A DNA stretch of 64,000 bases from a bacterium (lineage in GTDB: Bacteria > Bacillota > Bacilli > Lactobacillales > Streptococcaceae), in contig CAJNCG010000002.1 in NCBI GenBank assembly GCA_905221205.1, forward strand, positions 310,001 through 374,000, written 5' to 3'. The notes beneath the pieces were generated by a model. It made no database searches and was not told where the DNA came from. It was given only the letters and a program-made list of their open reading frames with translations. Made by a program: the position numbers and the translations under genes. Shown here piece by piece: positions 61,629 through 64,000 of this stretch (positions within the stretch are counted from its first letter, which is position 1; each line of letters starts with the position of its first letter).

Positions 61629-63086
61629 ATGAAAAACAATCAAATTAGATCGATTAAATACAATTTTGTCATGAATCTTATCTTGACAGCATCTAACTTT
61701 TTATTTCCTTTGATTACTTTTCCTTATGTTTCTCGTGTACTGCAAGTCGAGGCTAATGGCATATTAGCTTATGTGACTTCTATAGTAAGCTATTTTTCAT
61801 TAATAGCATCCTTGGGTATTCCAACGTATGGAATTCGTGCTGCTGCAACTGTTCGTGATGATAAACGTAAGCTGTCAAAAGTTGTACAAGAGCTACTGAT
61901 AATTAATATTGTTTTGGTTGGGTTTGTATTAATTATTTATTTTATTATGCTTTTTACGGTTCCTTCAATGCTTGTCTATAGAGAACTATTTTATATAAAT
62001 GCCATCGGTATCATTTTAAATGTACTAGGTGTTAACTGGTTTTTTCAGGCTATTGAGCAATATGACTATATAACAGTTAGATCTATTATATTTCGTATTT
62101 TTTCAATAGCATTAATGTTTATATTTGTTCACCAACCGAGCGATTATATTATATATGGATTAATTTTAGTGTTTTCAAGTGCTGGTTCGAATATTTTAAA
62201 CTTCAAGCGTTTATTTAAGTACATAACCCTAAAAAAACAGGATAAATATGAATTCGTACCGCATTTTAAGCCTATTTTAATTTTATTTGCTCAGTCATTG
62301 GTTATTTCAATTTATACAAACTTGGACTTAATAATGCTAGGGAGTATAAAAGATTCTTATGAAGTTGGGCTGTATACAGCAGCAACAAAGCTAAAACTAA
62401 TTTTATTAAGTATTGTGAATTCATTAGGAAATGTTTTATTACCACGGATGTCCTATTATGCGAAGAGAAATATGAAGGAACAGTTTGAACGTATCACGGC
62501 TCAAGCCCTAAACTTTACGTTGTTTATTAGTTTTCCATTAACTGTATTTTTTACTTTAAATGCTAAGGAAAGTCTTTTTCTTCTCGCAGGAGAGCAGTAT
62601 CTGGGTGCAGTACTTAGTATGCAGTTTTTAACAATTGCAGTAATTCCGATAGGAATTACTGGAATATTAGGGATTCAAGTATTAACACCTTTGGAGAAAG
62701 AAAAATATCTTTTAATTTCAGTTATTGTTGGTGCAGTTATTGATCTACTATTAAATTTTATCTTAATTTCGTCCTATGGTTCAAGTGGAGCAGCGTTTGC
62801 CACTATGATTGCTGAGTTTGCTGTCTTGTTTGTTCAAATTTACTATACGAGAGATTTACTCTTTAAAATAGCACATCAAATAGTTGGGATACGCTATCTA
62901 TTTACCGTTGGTATTAGTGTTTTAGGAATGATTTTAGTAAAGAGCTTACAACTAAGTTATTTTTGGTTATTGTGTGTGGAAGGAATTATTTTCTTCGGAA
63001 GTTATGCTGTGATTCTAGTATTATTAAAAGATGATTTCATTATTAACTTTCTTGAAAATTTTTATAAGAAATTAAAAAAATTTTAA
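61629..63086 (+). CDS. wzx: Repeat-unit flippase Wzx
   Basis: A 485-residue MOP-superfamily (PST) flippase with about 14 spans. SIKYNFVMNLILTASNFLFP, LITFPYVSRVLQVEANGILA and YVTSIVSYFSLIASLGIPTY with GIRAAATVRD form the classical N-terminus. SLGNVLLPRMSYYAKRN lies mid-protein. Moves undecaprenyl-linked repeat units outward for Wzy. GGAG precedes ATG. After wzx the sequence becomes less AT-rich again at glf. Confidence 0.93.
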   Translation: MKNNQIRSIKYNFVMNLILTASNFLFPLITFPYVSRVLQVEANGILAYVTSIVSYFSLIASLGIPTYGIRAAATVRDDKRKLSKVVQELLIINIVLVGFVLIIYFIMLFTVPSMLVYRELFYINAIGIILNVLGVNWFFQAIEQYDYITVRSIIFRIFSIALMFIFVHQPSDYIIYGLILVFSSAGSNILNFKRLFKYITLKKQDKYEFVPHFKPILILFAQSLVISIYTNLDLIMLGSIKDSYEVGLYTAATKLKLILLSIVNSLGNVLLPRMSYYAKRNMKEQFERITAQALNFTLFISFPLTVFFTLNAKESLFLLAGEQYLGAVLSMQFLTIAVIPIGITGILGIQVLTPLEKEKYLLISVIVGAVIDLLLNFILISSYGSSGAAFATMIAEFAVLFVQIYYTRDLLFKIAHQIVGIRYLFTVGISVLGMILVKSLQLSYFWLLCVEGIIFFGSYAVILVLLKDDFIINFLENFYKKLKKF

Positions 63087-63126
63087 CTAATTATTTTTGA
63101 AAATGTAATTTTAAAGGAGGATATCT

Positions 63127-64000
63127 ATGTACGATTATCTTGTTGTTGGTGCTGGTCTTTTTGGTGCAGTATTTGCCCATGAAGCAGCCTTAAAAGGAAA
63201 AAAAGTAAAAGTTATTGAAAAACGAAATCATATCGCGGGTAATATCTATACTCGTGAAGAGGAAGGAATTCAAGTTCACCAGTATGGTGCCCATATTTTC
63301 CATACTTCTGATAAGGAAATTTGGGATTATGTAAATCAGTTTGCAGAGTTTAACCGTTACACAAATTCTCCAGTTGCAAATTATAAGGGTGAGATTTATA
63401 ACCTCCCTTTTAATATGAATACCTTCAATAGACTTTGGGGAGTTGTAACGCCAGCAGAAGCACAAGCTAAGATTGATGAGCAACGTGCTGTTTTAAATGG
63501 CAAAACTCCAGAAAATTTGGAAGAACAGGCAATCTCTCTTGTAGGTACAGATATCTACGAAAAATTAATCAAAGATTATACAGAGAAACAGTGGGGCAAA
63601 CCAACTACGGAACTTCCAGCCTTTATCATTCGCCGTTTACCAGTACGCCTGACCTATGATAACAACTATTTTAATGATACCTATCAAGGGATTCCAATTG
63701 GTGGCTATACTCAAATAGTTGAAAAAATGTTGGATCATGAAAACATTGATGTAGAAATAAATGTTGATTTTTTTGCCAACAAAAAACAATATATGAAGGA
63801 CTTCCCTAAGATTGTCTTTACTGGTATGATTGATGAATTTTTTGATTATAAATTAGGTGAACTAGAGTACCGAAGTCTTCGTTTTGAAAATGAGACCTTG
63901 GATATGGAGAATTACCAAGGAAATGCAGTTGTCAACTATACCGATGCTGAAACTCCATATACTCGCATTATTGAACACAAACATTTTGAGTTTGGGACTC
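63127..64000 (+). CDS. glf: UDP-galactopyranose mutase, 5' part
   Basis: Runs off the right edge; 291 codons are visible of an expected about 365-370. FAD-binding MYDYLVVGAGLFGAVFAHEA, RNHIAGNIYT, YGAHIFHTSDKEIWDYVNQF, PFNMNTFNRLWG, KDYTEKQWGKP, IIRRLPVRLTYDNNYFNDTY and IPIGGYTQ are all diagnostic of Glf. It interconverts UDP-Galp and UDP-Galf, supplying the donor for the galactofuranosyltransferase-like gene at 59172. AAGGAGGATAT precedes the ATG. Predicts Galf in the polysaccharide. Confidence 0.96.
   Translation, partial: MYDYLVVGAGLFGAVFAHEAALKGKKVKVIEKRNHIAGNIYTREEEGIQVHQYGAHIFHTSDKEIWDYVNQFAEFNRYTNSPVANYKGEIYNLPFNMNTFNRLWGVVTPAEAQAKIDEQRAVLNGKTPENLEEQAISLVGTDIYEKLIKDYTEKQWGKPTTELPAFIIRRLPVRLTYDNNYFNDTYQGIPIGGYTQIVEKMLDHENIDVEINVDFFANKKQYMKDFPKIVFTGMIDEFFDYKLGELEYRSLRFENETLDMENYQGNAVVNYTDAETPYTRIIEHKHFEFGT

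Overview
The window is a low-GC Firmicute chromosome and belongs to a mitis-group Streptococcus (the S. pneumoniae / S. mitis / S. pseudopneumoniae cluster). Supporting evidence: the run rsmH-ftsL-pbpX-mraY-clpL-luxS-DUF1846-dexB-wzg-wzh-wzd-wze-wchA is the classical pneumococcal capsule neighbourhood, a RUP-type repeat is present, and PBP2x keeps pneumococcal residue numbering. The pbpX allele and an Ali-type lipoprotein placed between dexB and wzg fit S. mitis/S. oralis-like relatives at least as well as S. pneumoniae. I cannot fix the species from sequence alone.

Layout. 1-10.4 kb: a fucose/host-glycan operon of the 'type 2' kind. It has sugar ABC permeases, a GH29 fucosidase, two GH36 enzymes, then L-fuculose-P aldolase, L-fucose isomerase and lactaldehyde reductase. 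Imported fucosylated and galactosylated oligosaccharides would be trimmed inside the cell, and fucose taken to DHAP and 1,2-propanediol. 10.8-15.6 kb: an AT-rich accessory island with an AAA+ ATPase, a WYL-domain regulator, a coiled-coil protein and a protein that looks like an EVE-type reader fused to a restriction-like nuclease. This is my best candidate for an undescribed (defence-like) system. 15.6-26.3 kb: a mosaic of mobile debris. Two decayed copies of a VbhA/Fic toxin-antitoxin module bracket an integrative element. That element carries an integrase, repressor, excisionase-like protein, replisome organiser and MobC-like genes, but no relaxase, plus cadDX cadmium resistance as cargo. 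It lies between two partial copies of the 3' end of rpsI, with the matching downstream sequence duplicated a third time.

26.4-36 kb: a GH31 glucosidase, a RUP repeat, a di/tripeptide transporter, a HdiR-like repressor/UmuC/YolD DNA-damage cassette, and a minus-strand XRE/DUF3278/glutathione-peroxidase operon. 36-46.9 kb: conserved division and wall genes (rsmH, ftsL, pbpX, mraY), CtsR-controlled clpL, luxS, DUF1846 and dexB.

47.1-64 kb: the Ali-type peptide-binding lipoprotein and then a Wzy-dependent capsule or receptor polysaccharide locus. Regulatory and export genes (wzg-wzh-wzd-wze) come first, then the initiating transferase, six further glycosyltransferases, wzy, wzx and the start of glf, which runs off the right edge. 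Presence of glf next to a galactofuranosyltransferase-like gene predicts galactofuranose in the polymer. The wzy gene contains an unusual 30-bp perfect palindrome built on an (AT)9 tract. No tRNA, rRNA or CRISPR array was recognised.
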